Origin: Hirschia sp964352025
GTDB lineage: Bacteria; Pseudomonadota; Alphaproteobacteria; Caulobacterales; Hyphomonadaceae
Direction of reading: 5' to 3'
Length of the DNA stretch: 64,000 nucleotides
Assembly: GCA_964352025.1 (NCBI GenBank)
Contig: CAYGPZ010000001.1
Span: 186,001 to 250,000 of the forward strand
The translations under genes were made by a program, and so were the position numbers. This document shows, piece by piece, positions 52,155 to 61,044 of the stretch (position 1 is its first letter; each line of letters opens with the position of its first letter). Below the pieces are notes generated by a model, which saw nothing but the letters and a program-made list of their open reading frames with translations, made no database searches and was not told the origin of the DNA.

Positions 52155-53321
52155 TTATTTTTCTAAAACGCGCTTGAGCTCTTTTGCGACGGGCCAAAAA
52201 ACTGAAAACCGCGCGCCTTCGCCAAGGCTAGACTGAACAGTAATCCTGCCACCATAATTCTCGACTGTTCGTTTGACCATTGCCAGTCCTAGCCCTGAGC
52301 CATGATTGTCATTATCGGAAGGTAGCCGACTAAACTCTCCGAAGATCATATCGTGGTAATTCGAGGCAATGCCCGGGCCATCGTCAGTGATGTCGACTCG
52401 GAATTTGTTGCCTTCATCAACAATAGAAGCCGTTATCAAGCCATTGTCTCGATTATGGTGCTTGATCGCGTTATTGATCAAGTTGCGCACCACAAGCTCG
52501 AATGGCACAGATAGAGTGTCTAGATGCTCCACCGTCCCTTGGTAAGTGAACTTGAAAGACCGCCCAGGTGCCACAGAACGGAAAACACCTTCCAGAAAAG
52601 GTCCTACATCGAGCGTCGCAAACTCGCCGTGATTATTGCCCATCAAGGAGTAGCGGTGAAGATCGTCAGTGATCCGCGCCATATTTTCCGCCCCCTCCTT
52701 AATCATACCCAATAGCTCACTTACTTTGTCGGTAAGTTTTCCTTCTAGTTCCATTTCCAATAGATCAGTGGAGAGCCGCATATACCTTGCTGGGGCCTTC
52801 AAATCGTGGGTAACCATATTTGCGAAGGAGGCGAGGGCTTGGTTGCTACGCTCTAGTTCTTTTGCTGTTCTCTTAAGGTTCAGCGTCATCTCTTCAGCGG
52901 CCTTTTTACGGCGCAGAAGTTCGCTTTCGAGTTTACGTCGTTGCGGAGCACTAAATATCGACCAAATAAATCTTTGATGCACTCCAGCGTTATCAATTCG
53001 AGCATTCAAAAGAACGGGCACCTCGCTGCCGCCGCTTGCAAGTAGGTTTACATAAATTTCTTTGATTGCACCGTCTCGCAATAGAGTTGGTATAATATGG
53101 GTCTGTAGGAAGATGCGCGTTGAAGGAGTCGCAAATTCATTCAACTTCCGGCCAAGCGAAGATGTGTTGTCGACACCGAATTCTTGTTCCCATTCAGTGT
53201 TGCACTCGATCAAGACAAGATCGGGTGTGGTGACAATTATGGAAGCGGGAATGTCGTCAATGTTGATGGAGTTCATCGTCATAACACTTTGGCTCGCGGC
53301 CTTTGCCCCTTGTCCATGCAC
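52155..53321 (-). CDS. PAS-domain sensor histidine kinase
   Basis: The 388-aa protein has an N-terminal PAS domain (about 17-130), a coiled-coil linker, a HisKA domain with VTHDLKAPARYMR (phospho-His about 173) and an ATPase domain with NLINNAIKHH (N box), DDGPGIA and GSGLGLAMVKRTVENYGG. No transmembrane segment is seen, so it is cytoplasmic. It lies 18 nt behind the RsbQ-like hydrolase gene on the same strand. In Bacillus RsbQ acts on the PAS domain of RsbP, so here the hydrolase may feed a ligand to this kinase. Starts at 53282 or 53276 are alternatives. No response regulator is adjacent. Confidence 0.88.
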   Translation of the reverse strand: MHGQGAKAASQSVMTMNSINIDDIPASIIVTTPDLVLIECNTEWEQEFGVDNTSSLGRKLNEFATPSTRIFLQTHIIPTLLRDGAIKEIYVNLLASGGSEVPVLLNARIDNAGVHQRFIWSIFSAPQRRKLESELLRRKKAAEEMTLNLKRTAKELERSNQALASFANMVTHDLKAPARYMRLSTDLLEMELEGKLTDKVSELLGMIKEGAENMARITDDLHRYSLMGNNHGEFATLDVGPFLEGVFRSVAPGRSFKFTYQGTVEHLDTLSVPFELVVRNLINNAIKHHNRDNGLITASIVDEGNKFRVDITDDGPGIASNYHDMIFGEFSRLPSDNDNHGSGLGLAMVKRTVENYGGRITVQSSLGEGARFSVFWPVAKELKRVLEK

Positions 53322-53339
53322 TCGGGAAATGCTGGCGCT

Positions 53340-54137
53340 TTATAGGTACTGTTTGACGGCATCTATAACGATCTGTGGGTGGCTCATGTGAGCACAATGA
53401 CCAGATACATCCATAACTTTGAACGTATTATGTTTCAGGTTCTCCTGCAGGTATTTACCCACCTCTTCGGGGACAAGGTTATCATTGGCGTGATGTAGGA
53501 TTAAGCAGGGAGTATCAACTTTTGGCAGGTCATGACGATTGTCCGCGAAGAAAGTTGCTTGAGCGAAGGTTTTAGCAGCAACCGGATCAGTCGAACAGAA
53601 ACTTTCTTCCAGTTTCGCAGTTGTGGTCGCAGTTTCAACTTCACCAGATACGACAGGTGCCAAATATGACGCCCACCCCATATAGTTACTTTCCATCAGC
53701 TCCAATAGGCCCTCGAGATCAGGCTTATCAAACCCGCCTTTATAGGCTGGGGGATCGTTGAGAAAGCAGGGCGTTGGACCGATGAGGATTAACTTGCTGA
53801 ACAAAGAAGGGCGCTTGATGCTTGCCAGCATGGCGATCGTGGCGCTAACCGAATGTGCGATAACCACGACGCCTTCTGTCAGATCGAGTGCATCGCAGAC
53901 GTCGATAAGGTCGTCTGCATATCCATCAAGAGATGCGTATCTTTCCTTGCTCCATGCAGAGAGATCAGAATTACCACTGCCAACATAATCAAAAAGAACT
54001 TGGGTATAGGTGTCTTTAAAAGCAGGTGTAATATCAGCCCACATGTCTTGGTTGCACCCGAAACCATGGGCATAGACAATTGTTTGGTCACCTCCAGGCA
54101 GGATGTTCACATTGTTACGTTTGATAACATCCGCCAT
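53340..54137 (-). CDS. RsbQ-like alpha/beta hydrolase
   Basis: The 265-aa protein matches the stress regulator RsbQ of Bacillus as I recall it over its whole length: VYAHGFGCNQDMWADITPAF, LFDYVGSGNSDL, LDGYADDLIDVCDAL, the nucleophile in AHSVSA (about 93), SIKRPSLFSKLILIGPTPCFLNDPPAY (read as two landmarks), FCSTDP, the Asp in HHANDNLVPEEVG and the His in SGHCAHMSHP. RsbQ is related to plant karrikin/strigolactone receptors. It is coupled to a PAS histidine kinase. I chose ATG 54137 because GGGGGA sits 5 nt before it. Confidence 0.9.
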   Translation of the reverse strand: MADVIKRNNVNILPGGDQTIVYAHGFGCNQDMWADITPAFKDTYTQVLFDYVGSGNSDLSAWSKERYASLDGYADDLIDVCDALDLTEGVVVIAHSVSATIAMLASIKRPSLFSKLILIGPTPCFLNDPPAYKGGFDKPDLEGLLELMESNYMGWASYLAPVVSGEVETATTTAKLEESFCSTDPVAAKTFAQATFFADNRHDLPKVDTPCLILHHANDNLVPEEVGKYLQENLKHNTFKVMDVSGHCAHMSHPQIVIDAVKQYL

Positions 54138-54299
54138 AGAATCCCCCATTCGAAAAGATGATTAACCATAATATAGCTCAGCTCGGGCAACAATAGCTTG
54201 ATGTCGCTAATGCCCACAATCATTGCTACGCTTGGAGTGTCTTAACATTCGCGAAAGGCCAACGGCTGTCAGCTGACCCTTTACGATTGTTCCCCAAAC

Positions 54300-56126
54300 T
54301 TAACTCCCGCTAAACTGTAGTTCCGCAAGGTGCGCGTAGATACCGCCTTGTTTAACGAGGCTTTCGTGATCGCCTTCTTCGGCGACATGGCCTTTATCCA
54401 TCACGACAATGCGGTCTGCGCGGCGGACAGTTGCTAGCCTGTGCGCGATAATCAGCGTTGTGCGGTCGTCAGAGGCTTTATCGAGGGCTGCTTGCACCAG
54501 ACGCTCATTTTCTGCATCCAGCGCGCTGGTGGCTTCATCTAGCAGCATGACAGGCGCTTGGCGCACCAATGCACGCGCGATAGCAACACGTTGGCGTTCT
54601 CCACCAGAGAGGTTTTTTCCGCGGGCACCCAATTCTGCATCAAGTCCTTGCTTGGCCTTTAGGAATTCCCAAGCTTCAGAGGCTTGGAGCGCTGCTTGGA
54701 CTTCAGCGTCAGAAGCGTTCTCCGAGGAGAAGCGAACATTATCTCTCACCGAGCCAGAAAACAGTGCAGCTTCTTGTGGGACATAACCAAATTGGGATCG
54801 CCAGTCTTGCGGCGTAACCGATCTTGCATCGACACCATCCAGTAGGATCGCGCCAGCATTAGGGTCGTAAAAACGGAGCAACATTCTAAACACGGTGGAT
54901 TTACCCGCACCTGATGGCCCGACGAGCGCAACTGTTTCGCCTGCTTTGACTTGTAAATCGAATTGGTTGAGCGCGGCGGCATCCGTGTCATTGGCGTATG
55001 CGAATGTGACGTTATCAAAACGAACTGCGCCCGTGATAGGGGAGGCCAGATTGCGAGGATTGTCCGGTGCCTTGATGTCAGGCTCTTCATTCAAGATTTC
55101 TGCACAGCGCTGAATAGCGCCAGATGTGCGCATAGCGGCATTGAAAACATCTGCAATCATACCAAAACCAGATACACCAGATACCGCGTAAAATGCGAAT
55201 TGTGTAAGTTCTCCTGCGCTCATTCTTCCGGCCAACACTTCTTGGATGGCTAACCACGACATAAGCGCGATACCGGTGAATAGGGCGAAGATAACAGACG
55301 CTGACATTAGCGTTTGTGCACCAATTCGTTTGCGGGCTGCTTGAAAGGCGATCTCACAGGCTTGTGTAAAGCGATTGGAGCGCGTTTCTTCCTGACTGTA
55401 TGCATGAACCAGTTCGATGGCTTCAAGGCTCTCTGAGGCCTCACCAGCAGCGTCAGCAATACGATCTTGTACGGCAGTGGAAAGTTTGCGAACGCGCGTG
55501 CCGATAACGAACATGGGGATCATGATCAGCGGCACAGCAATGAACATTACACCGGTCAGTCGCCAGTTCAGGACAAACATCATTATCAAGGCGCCAATCA
55601 GCGTAAGAGAATTGCGCAGGAATATAGAGGCAGATGACCCAAGAAAGCTCTCTATCAGTGTGACGTCTGCGGTAAGACGTGAAACAGCTTCTCCTGAGCG
55701 CAGACTCGAATAATAGCTAGAAGATAGATTGATCAGTTTTTTATAGACATCGGCTCTGAGGTCAGCGGCAGCGCGTTCTCCCAGAAGGGACATGAAATAG
55801 AAGCGGGCCGATGTCACGAGGGTCATGACGATGACCACTCCCACAAAGGATATGAAGCCATCATTGATGACTTGGATATTGGACTGGCTTAGGCCGTTGT
55901 CGACAATACCCCGAAATACCACGGGGAGGTAGAGTGTGATACCGACGCCAGCAAAGAGTAAAATAAGAGCCGGCCAGAAAATCCAGCCTCTGCCGGATAC
56001 ATATGGCCACAATTGTACAAGTGGTTTCAGGCTCTTGCTTTTGGGACGATCAGGAAGTCCCGCACTACCACGCTTTCGAGTACCCGCTTTGCGGTCCAAG
56101 TCAGCCTGAGAATGTTGTTCGCTCAT
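54300..56126 (-). CDS. ABC exporter, fused permease and ATPase (MsbA-type)
   Basis: The 608-aa half-transporter has a basic N-terminus (about 1-45), six transmembrane segments (about 48-335) and a nucleotide-binding domain (about 370-600) with Walker A GPSGAGKS, Q-loop YVPQEAALF, signature LSGGERQRVAIARAL, Walker B VMLLDEATSALD and H-loop AHRL. It should dimerise and export lipid or drug-like substrates. Substrate not predictable. Monocistronic. Confidence 0.93.
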   Translation of the reverse strand: MSEQHSQADLDRKAGTRKRGSAGLPDRPKSKSLKPLVQLWPYVSGRGWIFWPALILLFAGVGITLYLPVVFRGIVDNGLSQSNIQVINDGFISFVGVVIVMTLVTSARFYFMSLLGERAAADLRADVYKKLINLSSSYYSSLRSGEAVSRLTADVTLIESFLGSSASIFLRNSLTLIGALIMMFVLNWRLTGVMFIAVPLIMIPMFVIGTRVRKLSTAVQDRIADAAGEASESLEAIELVHAYSQEETRSNRFTQACEIAFQAARKRIGAQTLMSASVIFALFTGIALMSWLAIQEVLAGRMSAGELTQFAFYAVSGVSGFGMIADVFNAAMRTSGAIQRCAEILNEEPDIKAPDNPRNLASPITGAVRFDNVTFAYANDTDAAALNQFDLQVKAGETVALVGPSGAGKSTVFRMLLRFYDPNAGAILLDGVDARSVTPQDWRSQFGYVPQEAALFSGSVRDNVRFSSENASDAEVQAALQASEAWEFLKAKQGLDAELGARGKNLSGGERQRVAIARALVRQAPVMLLDEATSALDAENERLVQAALDKASDDRTTLIIAHRLATVRRADRIVVMDKGHVAEEGDHESLVKQGGIYAHLAELQFSGS

Positions 56127-56238
56127 ATTTTATTCCACTCTAAAACCCAGTTAGGGGTTGATAAACGTTGTTATATCCGCTAAGCGCGCTGCTTCGATTT
56201 ATTAAACTAAGACCAATGCGTTTAAGGGCCTCGTACCG

Positions 56239-56466
56239 ATGAAACAAGACGTACATCCGGACTATCACTTCATTACTGTCAAGATGACAGATGGATCTTC
56301 TTACCAAACTCGTTCAACAATGGGTAAAGAAGGTGATACTCTTCAGTTGGATATTGACCCTAAGACACACCCAGCATGGACCGGTGGAAACCAGCACATG
56401 ATGGACCGTGCAGGTCGCGTATCACGCTTTAACGATAAATTCTCTGGCTTTATGAAAAAGAAATAG
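56239..56466 (+). CDS. rpmE: 50S ribosomal protein L31
   Basis: The 75-aa protein reads as L31: MKQDVHPDYHFITV, SSYQTRSTMG, LDIDPKTHPAWTGG and GRVSRFNDKFSGF. The zinc-binding Cys residues of the C+ form are absent, as usual in alphaproteobacteria. Monocistronic with a strong terminator. Confidence 0.96.
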   Translation: MKQDVHPDYHFITVKMTDGSSYQTRSTMGKEGDTLQLDIDPKTHPAWTGGNQHMMDRAGRVSRFNDKFSGFMKKK

Positions 56467-56518
56467 GATTTATCCTATTTGACCTGCATTTATTTGTTGG
56501 TGCTAGAAAATAAGTTAT

Positions 56519-56558
56519 AAAAAAACCGCTTCGAGTTATCGAAGCGGTTTTTTTATTT
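56519..56558. terminator. bidirectional Rho-independent terminator between rpmE and DUF1465 gene
   Basis: AAAAACCGCTTCG (56521-56533) pairs with CGAAGCGGTTTTT (56540-56552), with a 6-nt loop and T-runs in both directions. Confidence 0.93.
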
Positions 56559-56574
56559 GAAACTTTTAATTCGA

Positions 56575-57117
56575 TTATTTCTTTTCGCGCCAGATAGCTA
56601 GTGGGTCAAATGCACCGCTCTCAGCCATATCATTCAGACGTTCCAATTGTGACATCACCGGATTATCGACTGGTTTTTCTTCAACTGCGAATAATTGCTC
56701 GTCTAGGCGCCATACACGTTCGTATAAGGCACGTGAGCGCACAATAAGATCAGTTAGGGGTTCTGGAAGGACTTTAACTGCTGATAATTCACGAAGTTCA
56801 CTGGGTGCAGATAGGCGGAACTTATCTTCGGCAGCTTCATCGGATGTCATATCGCCTTCACGTACGGCGCGTTGTACAACTAACCAACTTGCAGATTGCA
56901 TAAGGCGCGTTGTGACTTCCATACTTTCTGCAGCATATACAAGCGCTTCTTCGCGATTGAGTTGGCGGCTTTCCTGTCTACCAGGCCCATCAAGATAGGC
57001 TGCGGCTTCTTCTACAAGGGCCATGCCTTCTTTGAATAGACGATCAAAGACCTCCGAGGCTGCAAATTCAGATACGCGATTTTTCCAGTCATTACCGACC
57101 AAGGAAACAGATTTCAT
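56575..57117 (-). CDS. DUF1465 family protein
   Basis: The 180-aa protein matches the alphaproteobacterial DUF1465 family: FDRLFKEGMALVEEAAAYLDG (about 23-43), YAAESMEVTTRLMQSASWL (about 61-79) and RAVREGDMT. It is helical, with no membrane segment. Function unknown; in related genomes it is a neighbour of DUF1192 and rpmE, as here. Confidence 0.88.
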   Translation of the reverse strand: MKSVSLVGNDWKNRVSEFAASEVFDRLFKEGMALVEEAAAYLDGPGRQESRQLNREEALVYAAESMEVTTRLMQSASWLVVQRAVREGDMTSDEAAEDKFRLSAPSELRELSAVKVLPEPLTDLIVRSRALYERVWRLDEQLFAVEEKPVDNPVMSQLERLNDMAESGAFDPLAIWREKK

Positions 57118-57277
57118 TCAGACACCCAATACCTTCATAGCCGCCAGATCTTATTCGTTTTTTTGATCTCAGGCTAGGATCATATTTCTAATTATAGCAT
57201 ACAGAGTCTTATTTAAGTCTCTACATTGTGTTCTAATATGCAGGGACGAGTCCAGTTTTTAGCGTAATATGACAGTT

Positions 57278-57448
57278 TTATTGTCCAAAAATGGCATCAG
57301 CAGCGTTTTTTACTGCTTTTTTCTTAGTAATCTCGTCTTCACAACGCGTTATTTCTTCCTTCAACGTTTCAATTCGAGAAGTCAGTTCATCAATAGACAT
57401 ATCTTCAAGTGTTCTTGAAGGTTTCGTGGTGGGTTCTTCTTCAAACAT
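57278..57448 (-). CDS. DUF1192 small protein
   Basis: This short gene encodes 56 residues, starting MFEEEPTTKPSRTLEDMS and ending KNAADAIFGQ. The middle IDELTSRIETLKEEITR is a coiled coil. The pattern (acidic-Pro start, LEDMSIDELTSRI, EEI.R.E.EI.KK, AADAIF) is DUF1192, a conserved alphaproteobacterial family of unknown function. AAGGGCG precedes the ATG on the minus strand. It is divergent from the quinone oxidoreductase gene. Confidence 0.85.
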   Translation of the reverse strand: MFEEEPTTKPSRTLEDMSIDELTSRIETLKEEITRCEDEITKKKAVKNAADAIFGQ

Positions 57449-57580
57449 AGTGTTGCGCCCTTCTTCTTCGATGAAATTCCATTTTTGTCACAATATATGT
57501 TTTGCGCTCTATCGGGAAGTTTTCGAGCGAGCTAATAAGTAATTCAATTCCTATTAACAAAGATTTTTATAGAAGTTTGC

Positions 57581-58543
57581 ATGATGAAAGCTGTTTTGGT
57601 CGACGAAGATTCAACGCTGAAATATGTTGAGGTTGAAAAACCAAAACCAGCCACGAATGAAGTTCGAATAAAAGTTGGAGCAGCTGGTGTAAATCGCGCA
57701 GATATTTTGCAGCGAAAAGGTATGTACCCACCTCCAGAAGGGGCACCCGATATTATGGGGCTGGAAGTTTCCGGATATATTGATGCTGTTGGCGAAAAAG
57801 TTGAAAAGTGGGCCGTTGGGCAAGAGGTTTGTGCGTTACTGCCTGCCGGTGGGTATGCAGAATTCGCACTTGCTCACGAAGGTTGTGTATTGCCGGTTCC
57901 GAAAGGTATTGATCTGGAAAATGCGGCGCTTCTGCCGGAAACTGTCATGACTGTTTGGGCCAATGTATTTGACATTGGCGCGTTGAAATCAGACGAAACA
58001 TTGCTGGTGCAGGGTGGCGCGTCGGGCATAGGGACGACTGCTATTCAGATGGCAAAGGCTGTGGGGGCCAAAGTTATTGTTACAGCCGGTAGTGATGAGA
58101 AATGCAGTAAGTGTCTCACATTAGGTGCAGATGCGGCCATAAACTATAAAACGCATGATTTTGAAGCTGAGATCAAGAAATTGGGTGGAATGGATGTTGT
58201 TTTAGACATGGTTGGCGGAGATTATCTTCCCAAGCATATCAATATTCTAAAACCTTACGGGCGTCTGGTTCATATTGCTGTGCAGGGCGGTTTAAAAGGC
58301 CAAGTCAATATTCTAAAACTTATGACCAAGCGATTAAACGTCACTGGGTCAACGCTTCGCGGACGCAACGATATAGAAAAATCTGAGATTGCGACTGATG
58401 TTGTAAAAAATATATGGCCACTTGTTGAAAGCGGAAATGTGAAGCCAGTTGTCGACTCGGTTTTTGCAATAGAGGACGCAGAAAAAGCGCATCAGCGTTT
58501 GCTGAGTGGTAAGCATTTTGGAAAAATACTTTTGAAAGTTTAG
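57581..58543 (+). CDS. NAD(P)H quinone oxidoreductase, zinc-free MDR (PIG3-like)
   Basis: The 320-aa protein has the MDR signature VGAAGVNRADILQRKGMYPPPEGAP (about 31-55, read in parts) typical of the TP53I3/PIG3 quinone reductase group, the loop VQGGASGIGTTAIQMAK (about 143-159) and DVVLDMVGGDY. It reduces quinones or enones with NADPH. It is divergent from DUF1192 and precedes trcR by 147 nt, an order I recall from other alphaproteobacteria. ATG 57584 is an equal alternative start. Confidence 0.92.
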   Translation: MMKAVLVDEDSTLKYVEVEKPKPATNEVRIKVGAAGVNRADILQRKGMYPPPEGAPDIMGLEVSGYIDAVGEKVEKWAVGQEVCALLPAGGYAEFALAHEGCVLPVPKGIDLENAALLPETVMTVWANVFDIGALKSDETLLVQGGASGIGTTAIQMAKAVGAKVIVTAGSDEKCSKCLTLGADAAINYKTHDFEAEIKKLGGMDVVLDMVGGDYLPKHINILKPYGRLVHIAVQGGLKGQVNILKLMTKRLNVTGSTLRGRNDIEKSEIATDVVKNIWPLVESGNVKPVVDSVFAIEDAEKAHQRLLSGKHFGKILLKV

Positions 58544-58690
58544 AATTGTAAGGTGAATTTGTTCGACATAAGGAATTCACAAATGATGCAAATACGCTTA
58601 TACTGAATGCAATTAACGTTTTGTCTCATGGTTTATGAGATCAAACCGCCCGGCCAGAGTGCCGGGCGAAATTGTTTTTGGAGGCGACAA

Positions 58691-59416
58691 ATGGCCAATA
58701 TTCTTATGCCGAAAGCGACAGCTGTTTGGCTTGTCGATAACACAGCTCTGACTTTTGAGCAGATCGCTGACTTTTGTGAATTGCACCGTCTTGAGGTGAA
58801 GGGTATCGCTGATGGTGAGGTCGCTGAGCATATGCGCGGTGTGGACCCAGTCTCCCGCGGAGAACTTACACGTGACGAGATTGAACGTGGTGAAAAAGAC
58901 TCAAACCATGCTTTGAAGCCGGCTTCACCTAAGTTTGATAAAGTTGTTGCACCACCAAAGCGTAAAGGTGCGCGCTATACACCAGTGTCTCGCCGTAGTG
59001 ACCGTCCAGACGCGATCTCATGGTTTCTTCGTCATCACCCTGAAATTTCGGATGCTCAAATTTCGAAAATCATCGGGACGACCAAAAATACGATTGAAGC
59101 TATCCGCACAAAATCTCACTGGAATAGTGAAAATTTGCGTGCGATTGACCCGGTTACGCTTGGTCTTTGTACGCAGCTTGAGTTGGATGCATTGGTTGCT
59201 AAAGCGTCTGCTAAACGTGCGAAGATGGAAGAGAATAACGAAATCGGATCAGGAATTGATCTTCTTAAAACAGCTGAAGATGGGTCACTAGAGAAATCTG
59301 ATCCATTTGCTGTTTTTGGTGGTGATATTCCCAAATCTCAAACGAATGCAAACGAGCCAAGTGCAGATGATGTATTTGCTAACTTTGGTAAATCTTCAGA
59401 TTCTGAAGAATCTTAA
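58691..59416 (+). CDS. trcR: cell cycle transcriptional regulator TrcR (DUF1013)
   Basis: The 241-aa protein matches DUF1013/TrcR: MANILMPKATAVWLVDNTALTF, EQIADFCELHRLEVKGIADGE (helix-turn-helix-like), then a Lys/Arg-rich linker, RPDAISWFLRHHPEISDAQISKIIGTTK and LRAIDPVTLGLCTQLELD. TrcR controls cell-cycle genes in alphaproteobacteria and is thought to associate with RNA polymerase. The ATG at 58691 follows GGAGG. A C-terminal acidic tail (DVFANFGKSSDSEES) is variable. Followed by a terminator. Confidence 0.93.
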   Translation: MANILMPKATAVWLVDNTALTFEQIADFCELHRLEVKGIADGEVAEHMRGVDPVSRGELTRDEIERGEKDSNHALKPASPKFDKVVAPPKRKGARYTPVSRRSDRPDAISWFLRHHPEISDAQISKIIGTTKNTIEAIRTKSHWNSENLRAIDPVTLGLCTQLELDALVAKASAKRAKMEENNEIGSGIDLLKTAEDGSLEKSDPFAVFGGDIPKSQTNANEPSADDVFANFGKSSDSEES

Positions 59417-59443
59417 ACTTACTAAGTTTATAGATAAAATATC

Positions 59444-59471
59444 AAAGGCAGGAGCAATCCTGCCTTTTTTG
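59444..59471 (+). terminator. Rho-independent terminator after trcR
   Basis: AAAGGCAGG (59444-59452) pairs with CCTGCCTTT (59459-59467), followed by TTT. Confidence 0.92.
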
Positions 59472-59481
59472 TTTGTCCTGA

Positions 59482-60273
59482 TTAATCTGTATCTTTTTCA
59501 AATGCATCGGCGGAATATATGCCGTTAAGCGTTGATCTTCCACCATCTAGGACAATAGATTGCCCCGTCATATTAGCTGCACCGACGCTAGCAAGAAAAT
59601 GAGTGGCTTCTGATATTTCTTCGGCAAATGAGTGGCGCGCGAGGGGAGTGCGATCCTTTAGCCAAGGCTCTTCATTTTCAGCACGTGGACGAACTGCGAT
59701 AACAGAATTTGTGCGAATGTGTTTTGCTGCAAGGTCAATTGCTGTCGCTTTTGCGGCCGCTAGCGCCATTGACTGGGCCACGTGCTGTGAATACGCGCCG
59801 GGGTCGCCATATAAAGCCCCCAAGCCGAATATCTGGATAAAGCTAGGGTTTGCAAACTTTGCGTCCGCTGGATCCATGTCATCAATTTGTTTGAGCATTT
59901 GATCGCAAAACAACCGCATAACTGCTGAAACTGAACGTGCGGGCGCGATTATCTTTTCTTCGAAATCACCAACTGATGTTTCTAGAAAATTCTTAGCAGG
60001 TGGCAATTCGGGAATATGACACACAGCATCAACGCGTCCAAATGCACTCATTGCACCCGATAGGATGTTATTGAGGCCCATTTTTGAGGTGATACTTGCT
60101 GGCGTTAGCGTGTCGACTTTATCGCCAAGGCTCTCTTGAATGGTATTGAGGGCTTTGGAGTCTGTATCAGCGAGAAAGACATTCCAGTTGTTTTTTATGA
60201 ATGTGTGAGCGCACTGTTCACCAATGCGCTTAGCTCCACCGATAACGACGAGAGTGTGGGGGGAGGCAACCAT
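59482..60273 (-). CDS. short-chain dehydrogenase-like protein with altered catalytic motif
   Basis: The 263-aa protein has an SDR fold: a nucleotide loop VIGGAKRIGEQCA (about 10-22), strand FLADTD, a Ser-less QIFGLGALYGDPGAY region and C-terminal LDGGRSTLNG. In classical SDRs the catalytic motif is YxxxK; here it reads YSQHVAQSM, so Val replaces Lys. The protein may be inactive as a dehydrogenase, or act as a binding protein. It is convergent with trcR. Pteridine-reductase-like relatives are possible. Confidence 0.82.
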   Translation of the reverse strand: MVASPHTLVVIGGAKRIGEQCAHTFIKNNWNVFLADTDSKALNTIQESLGDKVDTLTPASITSKMGLNNILSGAMSAFGRVDAVCHIPELPPAKNFLETSVGDFEEKIIAPARSVSAVMRLFCDQMLKQIDDMDPADAKFANPSFIQIFGLGALYGDPGAYSQHVAQSMALAAAKATAIDLAAKHIRTNSVIAVRPRAENEEPWLKDRTPLARHSFAEEISEATHFLASVGAANMTGQSIVLDGGRSTLNGIYSADAFEKDTD

Positions 60274-60392
60274 TCAGCAAACTTTCCTAATGCATTCCAA
60301 AACTGAAAATCATCTAATCACTTTAAGCTGCTATATTCTGCCAATTCAAAATATAACAGCTTATGTGTTTGATCTTATTTAGAAAAAGAAAA

Positions 60393-60887
60393 TTATTTCT
60401 TAGCTTTTTTTGTCTTTTTTTCTGACGAAACTTCGTCGTCATTTTCTGCTTCTGCTTCTGCTTCTGCTTCTGCTTCTGCTTCTTCAGCGACTTCGGTCTT
60501 TTCGACTACAGGCTCTTCTTTGACTTCCTCAGCAGGAGCTTCGTCAGTTTCTGCATCTGCAGTGGCGTCTTCGACGTCAACATCATCCCAGTCTTCATCT
60601 TCTGGGCCCCATAGGGATTCATTTAGAAGTGTTATACGTTCATTGAGGCTGTGTTGTGCCGCAAGGCTTTCACTAAGCAGACGGATAATCATCCAGATTG
60701 CTAAAGGCACCGCGATAGCCATTGCACCGACTAATAGAGCCGTAAATGGTCTCCACTGGAACAAGTGTCCTAGCGCGTGCAGCAGGCCTATGCCTGACAA
60801 TGCTGCTAAACAGACAGTCAATAATGTGTTTGCTGATTTTAACATCCCTGGGGACAGCAATTGCTCAGGGTCTATTGGTCCGCGCAT
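60393..60887 (-). CDS. small membrane protein with acidic Ala/Glu-repeat tail
   Basis: The 164-aa protein has two transmembrane segments (about 20-40 and 49-70), an amphipathic helix, and a long acidic cytoplasmic tail (about 95-150), with a six-unit Ala-Glu repeat encoded by tandem TTCTGC hexamers, ending in a basic KKTKKAKK. I do not recognise the family. Tail length may vary by replication slippage. Monocistronic. Confidence 0.75.
   Translation of the reverse strand: MRGPIDPEQLLSPGMLKSANTLLTVCLAALSGIGLLHALGHLFQWRPFTALLVGAMAIAVPLAIWMIIRLLSESLAAQHSLNERITLLNESLWGPEDEDWDDVDVEDATADAETDEAPAEEVKEEPVVEKTEVAEEAEAEAEAEAEAENDDEVSSEKKTKKAKK
60444..60483. repeat. tandem hexanucleotide repeat (TTCTGC)6
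   Basis: Six perfect TTCTGC units plus a partial unit lie inside the acidic-tail coding region. On the coding strand they read GCAGAA, giving alternating Ala-Glu. Unit length is a multiple of three, so changes keep frame. Confidence 0.9.
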
Positions 60888-60991
60888 CTATACAGCCTTT
60901 CATGTCATCTGTGGCAGCTTATAACCGATTAAGATGAAGAGAGAGCAAATACGAAGCCATAAATCTGAAAAGAAAAACAGCATTCTCCAAA

Positions 60992-61014
60992 TAGGCGAGC
61001 TTAGCCCGCCTATA
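60992..61014 (-). terminator. possible hairpin after the left DUF465 gene
   Basis: ATAGGCG (60992-60998) pairs with CGCCTAT (61008-61014) about 30 nt after the stop of the minus-strand DUF465 gene. The T-run is weak. Confidence 0.4.
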
Positions 61015-61044
61015 AAATCAGGAATGTTGTGGAATGATGAGAGT

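Noticed and set aside
57291..57542. Plus-strand 83-codon frame as a gene
   Set aside because: It lies opposite the DUF1192 gene, has low-complexity Ser/Phe content and no Shine-Dalgarno; DUF1192 explains the region.
60444..60483. CRISPR-like or non-coding satellite repeat
   Set aside because: Units are 6 bp without spacers and are in frame within a coding region.
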